Virus record (IMG/VR): IMGVR_UViG_3300045284_000413
Span: 1-42,915 of that record
Source: a virus
Strand: one strand, 5' to 3'
DNA: 42,915 nucleotides
The notes under the pieces are model-generated. The model searched no databases. It was not told the origin of the DNA and saw only the letters and a program-made list of their open reading frames with translations. Positions 29,408 through 37,541 of the stretch are shown here, in pieces; position 1 is the stretch's first letter; every line of letters starts with the position of its first letter. Position numbers and translations under genes: made by a program.

Positions 29408-29905
29408 CTCTGCGCGAGTCGAGCTTCTGAAGCGGATGTAGCCCATCACGCTCCACGTCACGCCGCCCATCGGCGTCGAACCCGAACTGACCACGCGCAA
29501 CGAGGATCCCGCCGGCACCCACGCGCCTTCGTATTCGGCGGCATCGCCGCTCACGGTCGCCCACGTGGAAAAACTCGTGGAGGTTGTCGGCGTGTTGTTG
29601 AGCGTCGCCAACGTCGCGGCGCGCGTCGATCCGTTCCCCGGCGCTTCGAGGTTGGGATTGATCGTCGTCGTCCCGCCTTCGGTTTTGAGAATCAGCGCGT
29701 TGGACTGCGAACTACAGGTCGAGCAGGCCGCCCAGAACTCCGTGATCAGCCAGTCCTCATAGGGCGGAACCGTCCGATTGCTGTTGACGTTGGTCCCCGC
29801 AAAGGCGGCCGTCGTCGCGCCCGAGGATCCCGAGGTCGCCGGCCCGTAGGACCAGAGACAGGTTTTGGCCCCGTAGACGGGACCTTTCATTCTCGTGATG
29901 CCCAC
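29405..29905 (-). CDS. hypothetical structural protein after the capsid gene
   Basis: A 166-residue beta-rich protein (Thr, Ser, Gly) with a Cys cluster CSTCSSQSN. It follows the major capsid gene with a folded intergenic RNA between them. GTG at 29905 has AAGGAG seven bases before. Could be a head decoration or appendage protein. Confidence 0.62.
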   Translation of the reverse strand: MGITRMKGPVYGAKTCLWSYGPATSGSSGATTAAFAGTNVNSNRTVPPYEDWLITEFWAACSTCSSQSNALILKTEGGTTTINPNLEAPGNGSTRAATLATLNNTPTTSTSFSTWATVSGDAAEYEGAWVPAGSSLRVVSSGSTPMGGVTWSVMGYIRFRSSTRAE

Positions 29906-29928
29906 AGCTCAACTCCTTCGCATCAGTG

Positions 29929-29985
29929 GACGCCGGAGCCTAGGCTGATGCTCCACACCCCTGCGGCGAGGGGCACTCCGGCGTC
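29929..29985 (-). promoter_or_regulatory. branched RNA structure between capsid and downstream gene
   Basis: Outer stem GACGCCGGAG (29929-29938) pairs with CTCCGGCGTC (29976-29985), ten perfect pairs. Inside lie a CCCCT/AGGGG hairpin (29958-29973) and an AGCCTAGGCT palindrome (29937-29946). It forms a branched or alternative fold, with no U-run. It probably sets the ratio of capsid to downstream products by pausing, processing or RNA stability. Confidence 0.6.
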
Positions 29986-30005
29986 TCGTTCACCGCTCGT
30001 CTTGC

Positions 30006-30926
30006 TTACGCCCCGGGTGACCCATACGTTCCTTGCCACGCCCAGGCCCCCACGGAGAACCGATGCCGGACTTTGAAAATCCGGTTGTTCGTCCGGGGAT
30101 CTTTGTCCATTGGATCGAGCGTGATGGGCACGCGGCGGTAGAACGTCAGCGCGTGATTGCCTTTGTTCGCCGCCACGAGGAACCACGCATCGTTGTCCGT
30201 CAGACGCGGATTCACGATGATCTCCCAGGACCGCCGGGCTTTCATCGGGTTGCGATCGTTGTCGGCGCTCGCCGGCAAGCCGACGCTGTTGAGCAACCGA
30301 TCGGCCAGGAACTCCAAGGCCGGCGGCACGTAGAGAATCCAACTGTTCACCGGATTCGCCAAATGCCCGGCTTCGTCTTTCTGGTCGGTCTGCAGATCGA
30401 TCAGCGCCTGGGTGAGGGAGGTCGCCGAGAGATCCGCCGCCGTGGAGAGCGTATTCTTCGCCGTGCCGCCGCCCTTCAAGAGATGGGCACTGTTGAACAA
30501 CGACAGCCCGTCCGGCGTGGTTTCGGTCGAGAACCCGTTGTTGAACGGATTCGCCGCCCGGCCCTCTTCGACGTATCGCGCCGAAAACGCCAGCCAGTCT
30601 CCTGCGCGTGAGAGGATGTTTTCGGCATCGTCTTCGAGCGCGGTTTGCGTCACCTCGAACATCAGCCCGTTTTCCGTGTGGGTGAAGTCCTTGGTGTTGC
30701 CCTGCCGCAGGAAGTCCATCGCGTACGTGTCGCCTTCGCCCTTGGTCTGGGTATCCCCAAACGGGACGTAGGTCACGACGCGCTCGAATTTCCGGTCGGA
30801 GGTTTTGACGTTGAAGAGATCCGTGTAGATGCGCGCCAGCTCTTGGAGTCGATCCTTCATGATCGCCTGAAGGGTCTTGTCCACATTGTCATAGAGCGCA
30901 TCAAAGACGCCGCGTGTTTGGCTCAT
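30006..30926 (-). CDS. major capsid protein (Mu gpT-like)
   Basis: A 306-residue protein. The pattern FDALYDNVDKTLQAIMKDRL, KFERVVTYVPFG, MFEVTQTALEDDAENI, LFNSAHLLKGGG and a final VRHRFSVGAWAWQGTYGSPG follows the Mu-like major head subunit family with the HK97 fold. AGGAG precedes the ATG (30926) at good spacing. It is flanked by a decoration-like gene upstream and by a structured intergenic RNA downstream, fitting high expression. Confidence 0.88.
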   Translation of the reverse strand: MSQTRGVFDALYDNVDKTLQAIMKDRLQELARIYTDLFNVKTSDRKFERVVTYVPFGDTQTKGEGDTYAMDFLRQGNTKDFTHTENGLMFEVTQTALEDDAENILSRAGDWLAFSARYVEEGRAANPFNNGFSTETTPDGLSLFNSAHLLKGGGTAKNTLSTAADLSATSLTQALIDLQTDQKDEAGHLANPVNSWILYVPPALEFLADRLLNSVGLPASADNDRNPMKARRSWEIIVNPRLTDNDAWFLVAANKGNHALTFYRRVPITLDPMDKDPRTNNRIFKVRHRFSVGAWAWQGTYGSPGA

Positions 30927-30936
30927 TGATTAGCTC

Positions 30937-31515
30937 CTAGACAAAGAAGGCGAGCAGTCGCCCGGTGGAGAGGGACGAGTTCGGATCGTGCGTGCAGAAG
31001 CGGAACGTGACGAGGCCGCCCGAATCCCCGGAGTTGTCCAGCAACCCGGTCACGACGACGCGCGGGATCGGCGTGGCGAGCGAACTGGCCCCGCATTCCA
31101 CGAGATCGATGTTCAGCGTGGAATCCCGGTAGAGCCCTTTCATCACGCCGACCATCGTGGAGTTCAGCAGCCCGTGCCCCGAGCGCGCCTTGAACTCGAC
31201 GTTGGGATTGGCTTCCCAGACGGGAATCAACGTGCCCGCTGTGTTCGTGCTGGAGGGACCGCCAGCCGCCGCGCCAGGGCCTTCCGCTGCCACGCCGACG
31301 ACGGCCGTGGAGATCAGACAGCCCGAACTCACTGAGGACGGCGTGATCTGCGACCAGCCGTTCGTGGTGTTCTGGTCGAGCCCGACGACCGTGCCGACGC
31401 GAATGATCTGGGACGAAATGCCGGTCGAGAGGGGCATCAGCCGCGTAGGGAAGCCTCCCCACGGGGATCGATACGGGCGCATGATGTCGCCCGAACTGAG
31501 GACGAAATCGGTCAT
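30937..31515 (-). CDS. capsid decoration/head protein (putative)
   Basis: A 192-residue protein with small beta motifs (SQIIRVGTVVGLDQNTTNG, TAGTLIPVWEANPNVEFKAR, GVMKGLYRDSTLNI) as in head decoration or stabilisation proteins that precede major capsid genes. The ribosome site GGGAG six bases before the ATG (31515) can be buried in a hairpin in the leader, which suggests translational control. Confidence 0.68.
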   Translation of the reverse strand: MTDFVLSSGDIMRPYRSPWGGFPTRLMPLSTGISSQIIRVGTVVGLDQNTTNGWSQITPSSVSSGCLISTAVVGVAAEGPGAAAGGPSSTNTAGTLIPVWEANPNVEFKARSGHGLLNSTMVGVMKGLYRDSTLNIDLVECGASSLATPIPRVVVTGLLDNSGDSGGLVTFRFCTHDPNSSLSTGRLLAFFV

Positions 31516-31521
31516 ACGACA

Positions 31522-31618
31522 CTCCCACGACGGACCATGGGCCCGTCAGGTGCAATTCTTGGTGTGTGGGAGGTTCAGAAGAATGCAGGGCGATCGGCTG
31601 ATCCTGAGACCCGATCGC
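31522..31618 (-). promoter_or_regulatory. structured leader upstream of the capsid genes
   Basis: Three inverted repeats: a nearly perfect eight-pair hairpin with a CAT loop (31529-31547); CTCCCAC/GTGGGAG (31522-31528 with 31566-31572), whose GTGGGAG on the minus strand contains the GGGAG ribosome site; and GCGATCGG/CCGATCGC (31590-31597 with 31611-31618). The 224-base gap (31516-31739) holds no gene I can support. It separates the sugar cassette from the capsid genes and may carry a late promoter that I cannot place. Confidence 0.62.
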
Positions 31619-31739
31619 TCGACAGCGCCCGTTGAAACACGGCGGCGGCCCGCGTGCGACGCCCGAGACAGCGGCGGCCTGAGACTCCACGACTAAGGAT
31701 TCGCCCGATCCCCGGCGGCGGGTGCGTCGTGAGTCGTCC

Positions 31740-32813
31740 CTAGCTTACTCCTGTGCCCGCAGGAGTCAAGGACGTATCCAGCTTCGGCCCAGGGAGGATG
31801 ATCGTCGTATCCGGCAATACGGACTGCATCATCGGGATTTCCCCGAGCCGCACGACATGAAAGGACAGATGGTGGCGCAACGCGATCTGTTCTGAGAGTT
31901 GCCGATGCGTGATCGCCGTGCCGCCCCATTCGGTGAAAAAGCTCATCGAGGATTTCCCGAGGCGCAGCGCCAATTGCGACATGCCCCCGTACGTGCCAAT
32001 GAAGCCTTGCGCGTGCGCGAGGACCGCACTCTGCACCAAGAGATTGGTTTCCACCGTCAAGGGCCAGAGCCGACTCAGGCGCAAGAGGTTCGGATGATCG
32101 GGGACCGGACAATCCAGATGATCATCGGTCGCAAACGGACTATCGAGGACCACCACAGGACTTTGATCCGCGAGTTTGAGCAAGACCGCCGCCGTCGCTT
32201 GTTTCGCGGCTTTATCGGGATACGGCCATGTTTCCCGACTGTAGAACCGCGCCGCGACAAACACCTCGGGTAACACCAACCCATCCGGCAGCGACGGGAT
32301 CGAGAGTCGGCTGTAGACCGTGCGGGCCCCTAACCAAGTCGTCCCACGCCATCCAGTCCAGAACGGGGCCAGTAAGTGAAACATCCACGCCGGATGGAGC
32401 ACGTGATACTTGCGCCCGAGTTTTAGGGTGTCCACGGCATCGCGAAGCACCTGTCGATCAAACGCCGTGACCGTGACTTGCTTCTGAAGGCCGGTACGAT
32501 CCGCTTGCACGTGATTCTCGATGCGGACCTGTTGCGGCGTCCGCATCGCGTAGAGTTCGATCCCCTGGGGACAGGCGTACCACGAGCCGGCCCCGCCTCG
32601 GGTGATGGGGATCAGCCGCTCCGCCGCGAGGCCCAAGGCCTTGAGATGATCGAGAAAGGGAATCCAGTACAACACCTCGAAGCCCACTTCGCCGCGCCAC
32701 GGCCCGACAAGAATTGGCCAGTCGCTATGGATCAAGCGTTGCAGATAGAGCGGCCACGCCAGATGCCGCCAACTGGACCGATGCGTCGGGAGGGTCGTAT
32801 GACGTGACTTCAT
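31740..32813 (-). CDS. glycosyltransferase-like protein
   Basis: A 357-residue protein, last gene of the sugar cassette. ILVGPWRGEVGFEVLYWIPF near residue 35 and the late block FIGTYGGMSQLALRLGKSSM resemble a GT-B-type transferase, the second being the usual nucleotide-sugar binding region. The short KSRHTTLPTHR start is basic. ATG at 32813 overlaps the NeuA-like gene stop (ATGA). The donor sugar is not evident; a CMP-nonulosonate would fit the neighbours. Confidence 0.62.
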   Translation of the reverse strand: MKSRHTTLPTHRSSWRHLAWPLYLQRLIHSDWPILVGPWRGEVGFEVLYWIPFLDHLKALGLAAERLIPITRGGAGSWYACPQGIELYAMRTPQQVRIENHVQADRTGLQKQVTVTAFDRQVLRDAVDTLKLGRKYHVLHPAWMFHLLAPFWTGWRGTTWLGARTVYSRLSIPSLPDGLVLPEVFVAARFYSRETWPYPDKAAKQATAAVLLKLADQSPVVVLDSPFATDDHLDCPVPDHPNLLRLSRLWPLTVETNLLVQSAVLAHAQGFIGTYGGMSQLALRLGKSSMSFFTEWGGTAITHRQLSEQIALRHHLSFHVVRLGEIPMMQSVLPDTTIILPGPKLDTSLTPAGTGVS

Positions 32814-33547
32814 GCAGCCACCAACACCGCAGGGAGTGTCACCACGCCGGCCGCCACCCACCGCTCCGCCGTCGCGAAGTCGTCTTCCGTGTTGATGTCG
32901 AGCCAAGACGGCCCGCTGCATTCGTACGCACGGATCCGGTCCCCGCTAATCGAGTGCTGTGCGGTGACCGTGATCGTCCACGCCATCTCCAACCCAGCGT
33001 TTTGCACCACGAACCGTTTCAGCGTCTGGGACGGCCGCGAATGCCAATACGTCCCATCGGATTCTTTGTACGGTAAGAGCGGCAACAACAGCCCATCCCT
33101 CAGCACCTGAAACATTTTCGCGGGATGTTCGAGGACGGGACGGACGGCGCGGATCGAATCAACGTGTGGTTCGTCCTGTAACATCCGCCACGCGACGCGG
33201 ATGTCCGTGGGGGATCGAAACGGCGTCGTCGGGCGCAGAATCGCAAACGCCTCCGGCTTGGGCGTGGTCTGGCCGAACCAGCGCAGACAGTCGGTGACCC
33301 AGACTATATCGGCGTCCTCATCCGCGAATCCTCTGGCGCGAAGATGCGCATGGTCCGCGCCGTAGTCCTTCGCAATCCGACTCGTGGTCAAGTCTTCGGT
33401 GGAGACAACGACCGACGCAAAGATGCCGCTCGCCTTCGCAGAGGCGATGCTATACGCGAGCAAGGGATGCCCCGCCAAGAGGCGCGTGTTTTTCCCTGGA
33501 CAGCGTTTCGAGCCGGCCCGCGCCGGAATCAGCGCGACAATCGTCAC
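32810..33547 (-). CDS. neuA: CMP-N-acylneuraminate cytidylyltransferase-like (NeuA family)
   Basis: A 245-residue enzyme predicted to join CTP with a nine-carbon nonulosonic acid (sialic, legionaminic or pseudaminic type), giving the CMP-activated sugar. The start VALIPARAGSKRCPGKN carries the catalytic R-x-G-S-K-x(5)-N nucleotide motif; RPTTPFRSPTDI and WLDINTEDDFATAE are family blocks. GTG at 33547 overlaps the cupin stop (GTGA). Length is normal. Bacterial paralogues include PseF, LegF and NeuA, and the exact sugar cannot be told. Confidence 0.86.
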   Translation of the reverse strand: MTIVALIPARAGSKRCPGKNTRLLAGHPLLAYSIASAKASGIFASVVVSTEDLTTSRIAKDYGADHAHLRARGFADEDADIVWVTDCLRWFGQTTPKPEAFAILRPTTPFRSPTDIRVAWRMLQDEPHVDSIRAVRPVLEHPAKMFQVLRDGLLLPLLPYKESDGTYWHSRPSQTLKRFVVQNAGLEMAWTITVTAQHSISGDRIRAYECSGPSWLDINTEDDFATAERWVAAGVVTLPAVLVAA

Positions 33548-33888
33548 GCCGGCACCCGATCGTCGAAGACGGGCGTGCTCGCCTCGAAGAACACACACTC
33601 GGTGTCGGCAAGCACCTGATGGATCACGCCTGGCGCAATGTGATAGCTCTCGCCAGGTCGCATCGGCACTTCCGCAATGGCCCCATCCGCGTCTTTCCAG
33701 CGCACCGTGGCTCGGCCAGACACCAGATGAAAGGTTTCATCTTTCCTGACGTGATACTGCATCGGGCCTTGACTGCCGGCGCGCATCGTCAGGATCTTGC
33801 CGATGTAGTCCTTCGTCTCGGCGATCAGCAGTTCCTGGCCCCACGTCTTCGGCCCGAGCTCGCGCGGCTCGAATCGTTCTGGGATCAC
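33544..33888 (-). CDS. cupin-domain protein of the sugar cassette
   Basis: A 114-residue single cupin. KTWGQELLIAETKDYIGKIL, then MQYHVRKDETFHLVSGRATV and PGESYHIAPGVIHQVLA give the two cupin motifs (H-x-K-x-E and H-x-x-x). It resembles the small cupins found beside nonulosonic acid genes and mannose-6-phosphate isomerase-like domains. It may bind or isomerise the sugar. GTG at 33888 with AGGAG seven bases upstream is preferred to earlier starts. Confidence 0.8.
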   Translation of the reverse strand: MIPERFEPRELGPKTWGQELLIAETKDYIGKILTMRAGSQGPMQYHVRKDETFHLVSGRATVRWKDADGAIAEVPMRPGESYHIAPGVIHQVLADTECVFFEASTPVFDDRVPA

Positions 33889-34823
33889 ACGCGCACTCCT
33901 GACTCCTGTTCGGCTTGGGTGCCGATTTGCCATTTCCCGTCCACGAGCCAGCGGCGCATCTTCGAGATCGGTGCGTACTCACTGGGATAGAATTTCTTCA
34001 CCCCATCACCGAGGGCCTGATGCGCCCGGTCGAGATCCCGGCGCAGTTTCCGCAATCCGGATGGCTCAATCGAGAACGCATGGTCGGTCCCTTTGTTCGC
34101 GCGATTGCTCGTGAAATGCTTTTCGATGATCCGGGCGCCGAAGGCATAGGCCACCATCGCCATCGCGATCCCTGAGTCATGGCCCGACCAGCCAATCACC
34201 AACTCGGGATACCGCTGTTTCAGCGTGACGATGCACCGCAAATTCAGTTCGCCGAAGTCGCGGACCGGATACGCCGCCGTGCAGTGCAAGAGCGCCAACG
34301 GCACATGCGGCGCGATGAGATTCACGGCGCGATCAATATCGTCGGCCCCGCCGCCACCTGTCGACAGAATGACGGGCACCCCCAACCCGGCCACGTGCCG
34401 CAACAGCGTGGAATCCGTCAAGCCGCCACTGGCGATCTTAATTGCCGGCACGCCGACGCGCATCAAGCACTCGGCGCTCGCTTCATCGAAGGCCGTCGCG
34501 AAGAAATCGACGCCCGCGCTTTTCGCCACACACCGCAAGCTCACGTACTGCGCTTCATTGAGTTCCAACGCATCCCGATGGGCCCCGTAGGTCGCGCCGA
34601 AGCTGTGCGTGTGGGCGTACGGCTGCGCGCGCATAGCTGGGGTATACAGCGTGGCGTTGTCCCGCTTCTGGAGTTTCACCGCGTTCGCCCCGCAGGCCGT
34701 CGCCATCCGGATCAGACTGGCGGCGGTCTCGACCGATCCGGCATGGTTGTGCCCAAGTTCGGCCACGAGATACGCTGGGGCATCGTCCGCGATCCGGTGC
34801 CCATTGAGAATCAATTCAGACAT
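33885..34823 (-). CDS. neuB: N-acetylneuraminate synthase-like enzyme (NeuB family), without SAF domain
   Basis: A 312-residue enzyme that would condense phosphoenolpyruvate with an acylated hexosamine to make a nonulosonic acid. Visible blocks are VAELGHNHAGS, NAVKLQKRDN, IKIASGGLTDSTLLRHVAGL, VILSTGGG, LLHCTAAYP, IGWSGHDSGI and IIEKHFT with GTDHAFSIEP. Bacterial NeuB has about 340-350 residues with a C-terminal antifreeze-like SAF domain that closes over the partner active site. Here the chain stops at KMRRWLVDGKWQIG plus a short tail, so SAF is missing. A KDSA-like or altered reaction is possible. Confidence 0.85.
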   Translation of the reverse strand: MSELILNGHRIADDAPAYLVAELGHNHAGSVETAASLIRMATACGANAVKLQKRDNATLYTPAMRAQPYAHTHSFGATYGAHRDALELNEAQYVSLRCVAKSAGVDFFATAFDEASAECLMRVGVPAIKIASGGLTDSTLLRHVAGLGVPVILSTGGGGADDIDRAVNLIAPHVPLALLHCTAAYPVRDFGELNLRCIVTLKQRYPELVIGWSGHDSGIAMAMVAYAFGARIIEKHFTSNRANKGTDHAFSIEPSGLRKLRRDLDRAHQALGDGVKKFYPSEYAPISKMRRWLVDGKWQIGTQAEQESGVRV

Positions 34824-35664
34824 GGACCGTCGTCTGCTGCAGAATCTGGATCACGCGGTCCCAACTGTAGACCGACGCCGCCTTGAGGCCGCCCGCGCGG
34901 ACTTCGCGACACTGCGCGGCATCCGGCCACTCCGTCAACTGGGCAAGATCGAAGACGCTGGTCGCATGCAGGAGCTCCACTGGCGAGTCCGCGTCCAAGT
35001 TCGTAATCACCGGCGTCCCCGCCTCGAGCGCGGCCCAGAGGGTCGTATTGTTCGCGCGGACGGCCGGATGGTAGAACAACGCGATCATGTGGGCCTCGCG
35101 GATTTCTTTCGCCAAGGCGTCGTCAGCGAGAAAGCCGAGGTAGCGCAGATGGTCCCCGAACACGCCGCGCATCAACGTTTCGTTCTCTGCCGTCGTCACG
35201 TCCCAGGGATGCCCCTCGTGAATCCCGGTGGAGACACAGACCGTATACGGCGCGTGCAGGCGGTCGAGCACGTCGCGCAGTCGCTCGAAGTGCGTCACTT
35301 GGAACTTGTGGGCAAAACCAAATGTGAGCACCGTCACCCCTGGCCGGTCCGCTTTCCCTCGCAGCGTAGACGGGCACCCCAGATCCTTCGCGTACCAGAC
35401 CTGCTCCGCCTTCGCGCTCACTTCAGGAATGCCGGCATCGTGCCAGAGGACGGAGAACCCCCCGGACACGTGCATGGTTTTCAAGAGTGAGATCGACAAT
35501 GGACTGAGTTCAGAGGCTTTGAGCGACAGCAATGGATGCGTGGCCTGACCAGACGCAAAGAGACCGTAATGTGGGACACTGAGTTTCGCGGCGAGTTGCT
35601 GATTGAACTTGGTTACTCCGCACACGTCAGCTTTCGTATGGTACGAGACTATGGCGTCAATCAT
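34816..35664 (-). CDS. GT-B glycosyltransferase
   Basis: A 282-residue protein. IVSYHTKADVCGVTKFNQQL is the usual first strand/loop of GT4-like transferases. The C-terminal domain has YTVCVSTGIHEGHP, IREAHMIALFYHPAVRANNT and TLWAALEAGTPVITNLDADS, the donor-binding block (E-x-x-A/G-x-G-x-P-V-I). It lies between a methyltransferase and the NeuB-like gene, overlapping both. Acceptor unknown. Confidence 0.78.
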   Translation of the reverse strand: MIDAIVSYHTKADVCGVTKFNQQLAAKLSVPHYGLFASGQATHPLLSLKASELSPLSISLLKTMHVSGGFSVLWHDAGIPEVSAKAEQVWYAKDLGCPSTLRGKADRPGVTVLTFGFAHKFQVTHFERLRDVLDRLHAPYTVCVSTGIHEGHPWDVTTAENETLMRGVFGDHLRYLGFLADDALAKEIREAHMIALFYHPAVRANNTTLWAALEAGTPVITNLDADSPVELLHATSVFDLAQLTEWPDAAQCREVRAGGLKAASVYSWDRVIQILQQTTVHV

Positions 35665-36350
35665 ACGGCGCGCTCGTAGACCAACACGCGATGCTTCTGC
35701 TGCCAGTCCATCTTTTCTTCCAGGTCGGCACGCCGCCTGAAGCCTTCGAGCACGAACAACACGCGGATCAGATCCTTCGAGGGCAGCGTGATATGCGTCG
35801 GATCGAGATCATCATGCGTCTCGACACGCAAGAGATCGTGTTCGGAGGAAAAGCGCGTGGTCACATACACGAACGTCAGCGAACTGTGACAGAGATTCGT
35901 TACCGCCTGCCGAATCTGGCGCAACGTGAGATGTTCGAGCACTTCTCGGCAAATCACTAACTGAGCCCGCCGAGCGGCGCGACCCACAACGATGTCCAAT
36001 CGCTCGATGATGTCACCTCGCAACGTCACCGGCAACGGCCAAGAGGTTTCACGGTCCACGCCATAACAGTCTACATCGATGTCTCTCAGCATTCTCACGA
36101 GATGCCCCGGTCCGCAGCCGACATCGAGGACGCGATCACTCTCGTTGGAGACGAAGACATCCTTGATTAACTGTGGATGAATGCCTTCGATCTGCTTGCG
36201 TCCTTCGAAGCTGTAATCGGTGACGGGCTCCCAGGGCTTGGACGCTGGGCGCTGGGAGAGGACGAACGATTCAAACGCCGCGAGATTCTGCGCCCAATAA
36301 TCATCGGCATGGATCGGAACCGACGTGTAGACTTCGCCCTTGGTGATCAT
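35661..36350 (-). CDS. class I SAM-dependent methyltransferase of the sugar cassette
   Basis: A 229-residue enzyme. DRVLDVGCGPGHLVRML near residue 73 is SAM motif I; LVICREVLEHLTLRQIRQAV is the post-II/IV block seen in sugar O-methyltransferases and related enzymes; the end WQQKHRVLVYERAV is typical. ATG at 36350 overlaps the nucleotidyltransferase stop (ATGA). It probably methylates a glycan intermediate, inferred from neighbours. Confidence 0.78.
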   Translation of the reverse strand: MITKGEVYTSVPIHADDYWAQNLAAFESFVLSQRPASKPWEPVTDYSFEGRKQIEGIHPQLIKDVFVSNESDRVLDVGCGPGHLVRMLRDIDVDCYGVDRETSWPLPVTLRGDIIERLDIVVGRAARRAQLVICREVLEHLTLRQIRQAVTNLCHSSLTFVYVTTRFSSEHDLLRVETHDDLDPTHITLPSKDLIRVLFVLEGFRRRADLEEKMDWQQKHRVLVYERAV

Positions 36351-36727
36351 CCCAAGAACTCCAACCGCTCCCGGCTGCTCTTCGCCTGCGTCTCCACAAA
36401 GACGATCTGCGTCCCCGTCTCCATACACGCCTGCACCACATCCTCCGGCAACTGATCGATCCAGTCTTTCCCCTTGATCAGATGCGTCGGGCGATGATCG
36501 CGCACGGCATCCGCGAGCGTGGGCGCCGTACACACGAACTGCACGGGGCGTATCCGGCGAATCGTCTGCAATCGTTCGCTGTGCGATTGAAACGGCACGC
36601 GCCCTTTCGCCCGAATCGCGTCGTCACCGGCACAGCGCACCATCAACGCGCCGTACTGCCCGGCCGCGTCGAGGTACTGCACGTGCCCGTAGTGAATCGG
36701 ATCGAAACAGCCATCCGCGAGGACCAC
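36347..36727 (-). CDS. nucleotidyltransferase (RfaE C-domain/GCT-like)
   Basis: A 126-residue enzyme. VLADGCFDPIHYGHVQYLDA carries the HxGH motif (HYGH, residues 12-15), and KSSRERLEFLG near the end corresponds to the S-S/T-x-x phosphate block. It transfers a nucleotide to a sugar or polyol phosphate (heptose-1-phosphate, glycerol-3-phosphate or similar). It starts the sugar cassette. GTG at 36727 has GGAG upstream. Which substrate is used cannot be told from sequence. Confidence 0.82.
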   Translation of the reverse strand: MVLADGCFDPIHYGHVQYLDAAGQYGALMVRCAGDDAIRAKGRVPFQSHSERLQTIRRIRPVQFVCTAPTLADAVRDHRPTHLIKGKDWIDQLPEDVVQACMETGTQIVFVETQAKSSRERLEFLG

Positions 36728-36730
36728 GTG

Positions 36731-37285
36731 TTACTCCGCAGTTTCCGGCAACTTCTCAATCCGCTCGTAGTTATCGGTGACGTTCATCACCCGTTTGACC
36801 GCTTCCATTTGTTCGGCCACCTGCGGCCCTAATTTCTTGCTCGCGGCTTCGAGCGCGCGATTCTGCTCGCCGGTCGTGTCGCGCATGAGTTCGAGATTCT
36901 TGCGCGTCTTGGCCAGTTGGAGGCGGTTCCAGAAGTCGCGCTCGATGCACATCAACACTTCCTGGCCACGCTCCCCGCGACAGACCCAGCCTTCGGGTGA
37001 TTGACTGTAGCTGCCGATCTGCTTCAGATCGATCACGTCCTCCGGCTTGACCCCTTTCCAGCCGTTTTCGCCCGCGATGTAGAAGCGATCGTGTTGCAGG
37101 GAGTTGTTGAACCAGCGAGGAAACATGGTCTTGTCGCGGAGGCGCACGGGTGCCGCCGGCATCCCAAACGGGTTTTGGAGGCGGCGCTCGAGGACGGAGA
37201 CCCGTAACGCCTCTGGCTGGTCTTCGATGCCCACATTGGCGGCGGCGACTTTCGCGGCGCGCTGTTCTCTGGTCAGTCCTGCCAT
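36731..37285 (-). CDS. conserved head-region protein
   Basis: A 184-residue protein. MFPRWFNNSLQHDRFYIAGE with NGWKGVKPEDVIDLKQIGSY and an EGWVCRGERGQEVLMCIER segment look like a small structural protein found near scaffolds in several phages. The C-terminus is a helix (LEAASKKLGPQVAEQMEAVK). GGGG precedes the ATG. Role unknown. Confidence 0.68.
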   Translation of the reverse strand: MAGLTREQRAAKVAAANVGIEDQPEALRVSVLERRLQNPFGMPAAPVRLRDKTMFPRWFNNSLQHDRFYIAGENGWKGVKPEDVIDLKQIGSYSQSPEGWVCRGERGQEVLMCIERDFWNRLQLAKTRKNLELMRDTTGEQNRALEAASKKLGPQVAEQMEAVKRVMNVTDNYERIEKLPETAE

Positions 37286-37295
37286 ATCGGTGCCC

Positions 37296-37541
37296 CTATT
37301 TGACAGCCTGGACGAGATCGCGCATCGTCTCGGCCGTCCGTTCTTGGTATCCGCAACTCGAACATTCCCAGACCCGTCGTAATCCGTACTGGTCGCGATG
37401 CAACACATCTTGGGCAGCAATCAAGGCATCGGCTTCGTTCTCATAACCGATCACAGTCACCGAAACGCCCCAAACCGTTTTCTCGGCATTCGGTTGACCG
37501 TTATAGGCAACAAATTCCCAATGCCAGTGTCGCGCAATCAT
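37296..37541 (-). CDS. small rubredoxin-like zinc protein
   Basis: An 81-residue protein: MIARHWHWEFVAYNG, a beta region (VWGVSVTVIGYENEADALIA) and VWECSSCGYQERTAE, a CxxC zinc knuckle. It overlaps the scaffold stop (TGATG). Perhaps an assembly accessory, no proof. Confidence 0.66.
   Translation of the reverse strand: MIARHWHWEFVAYNGQPNAEKTVWGVSVTVIGYENEADALIAAQDVLHRDQYGLRRVWECSSCGYQERTAETMRDLVQAVK

Noticed and set aside
31742-31760. CTCCTG/CAGGAG hairpin at the end of the last sugar gene as a terminator
   Set aside because: It has a short stem inside coding sequence with no U-run after it.
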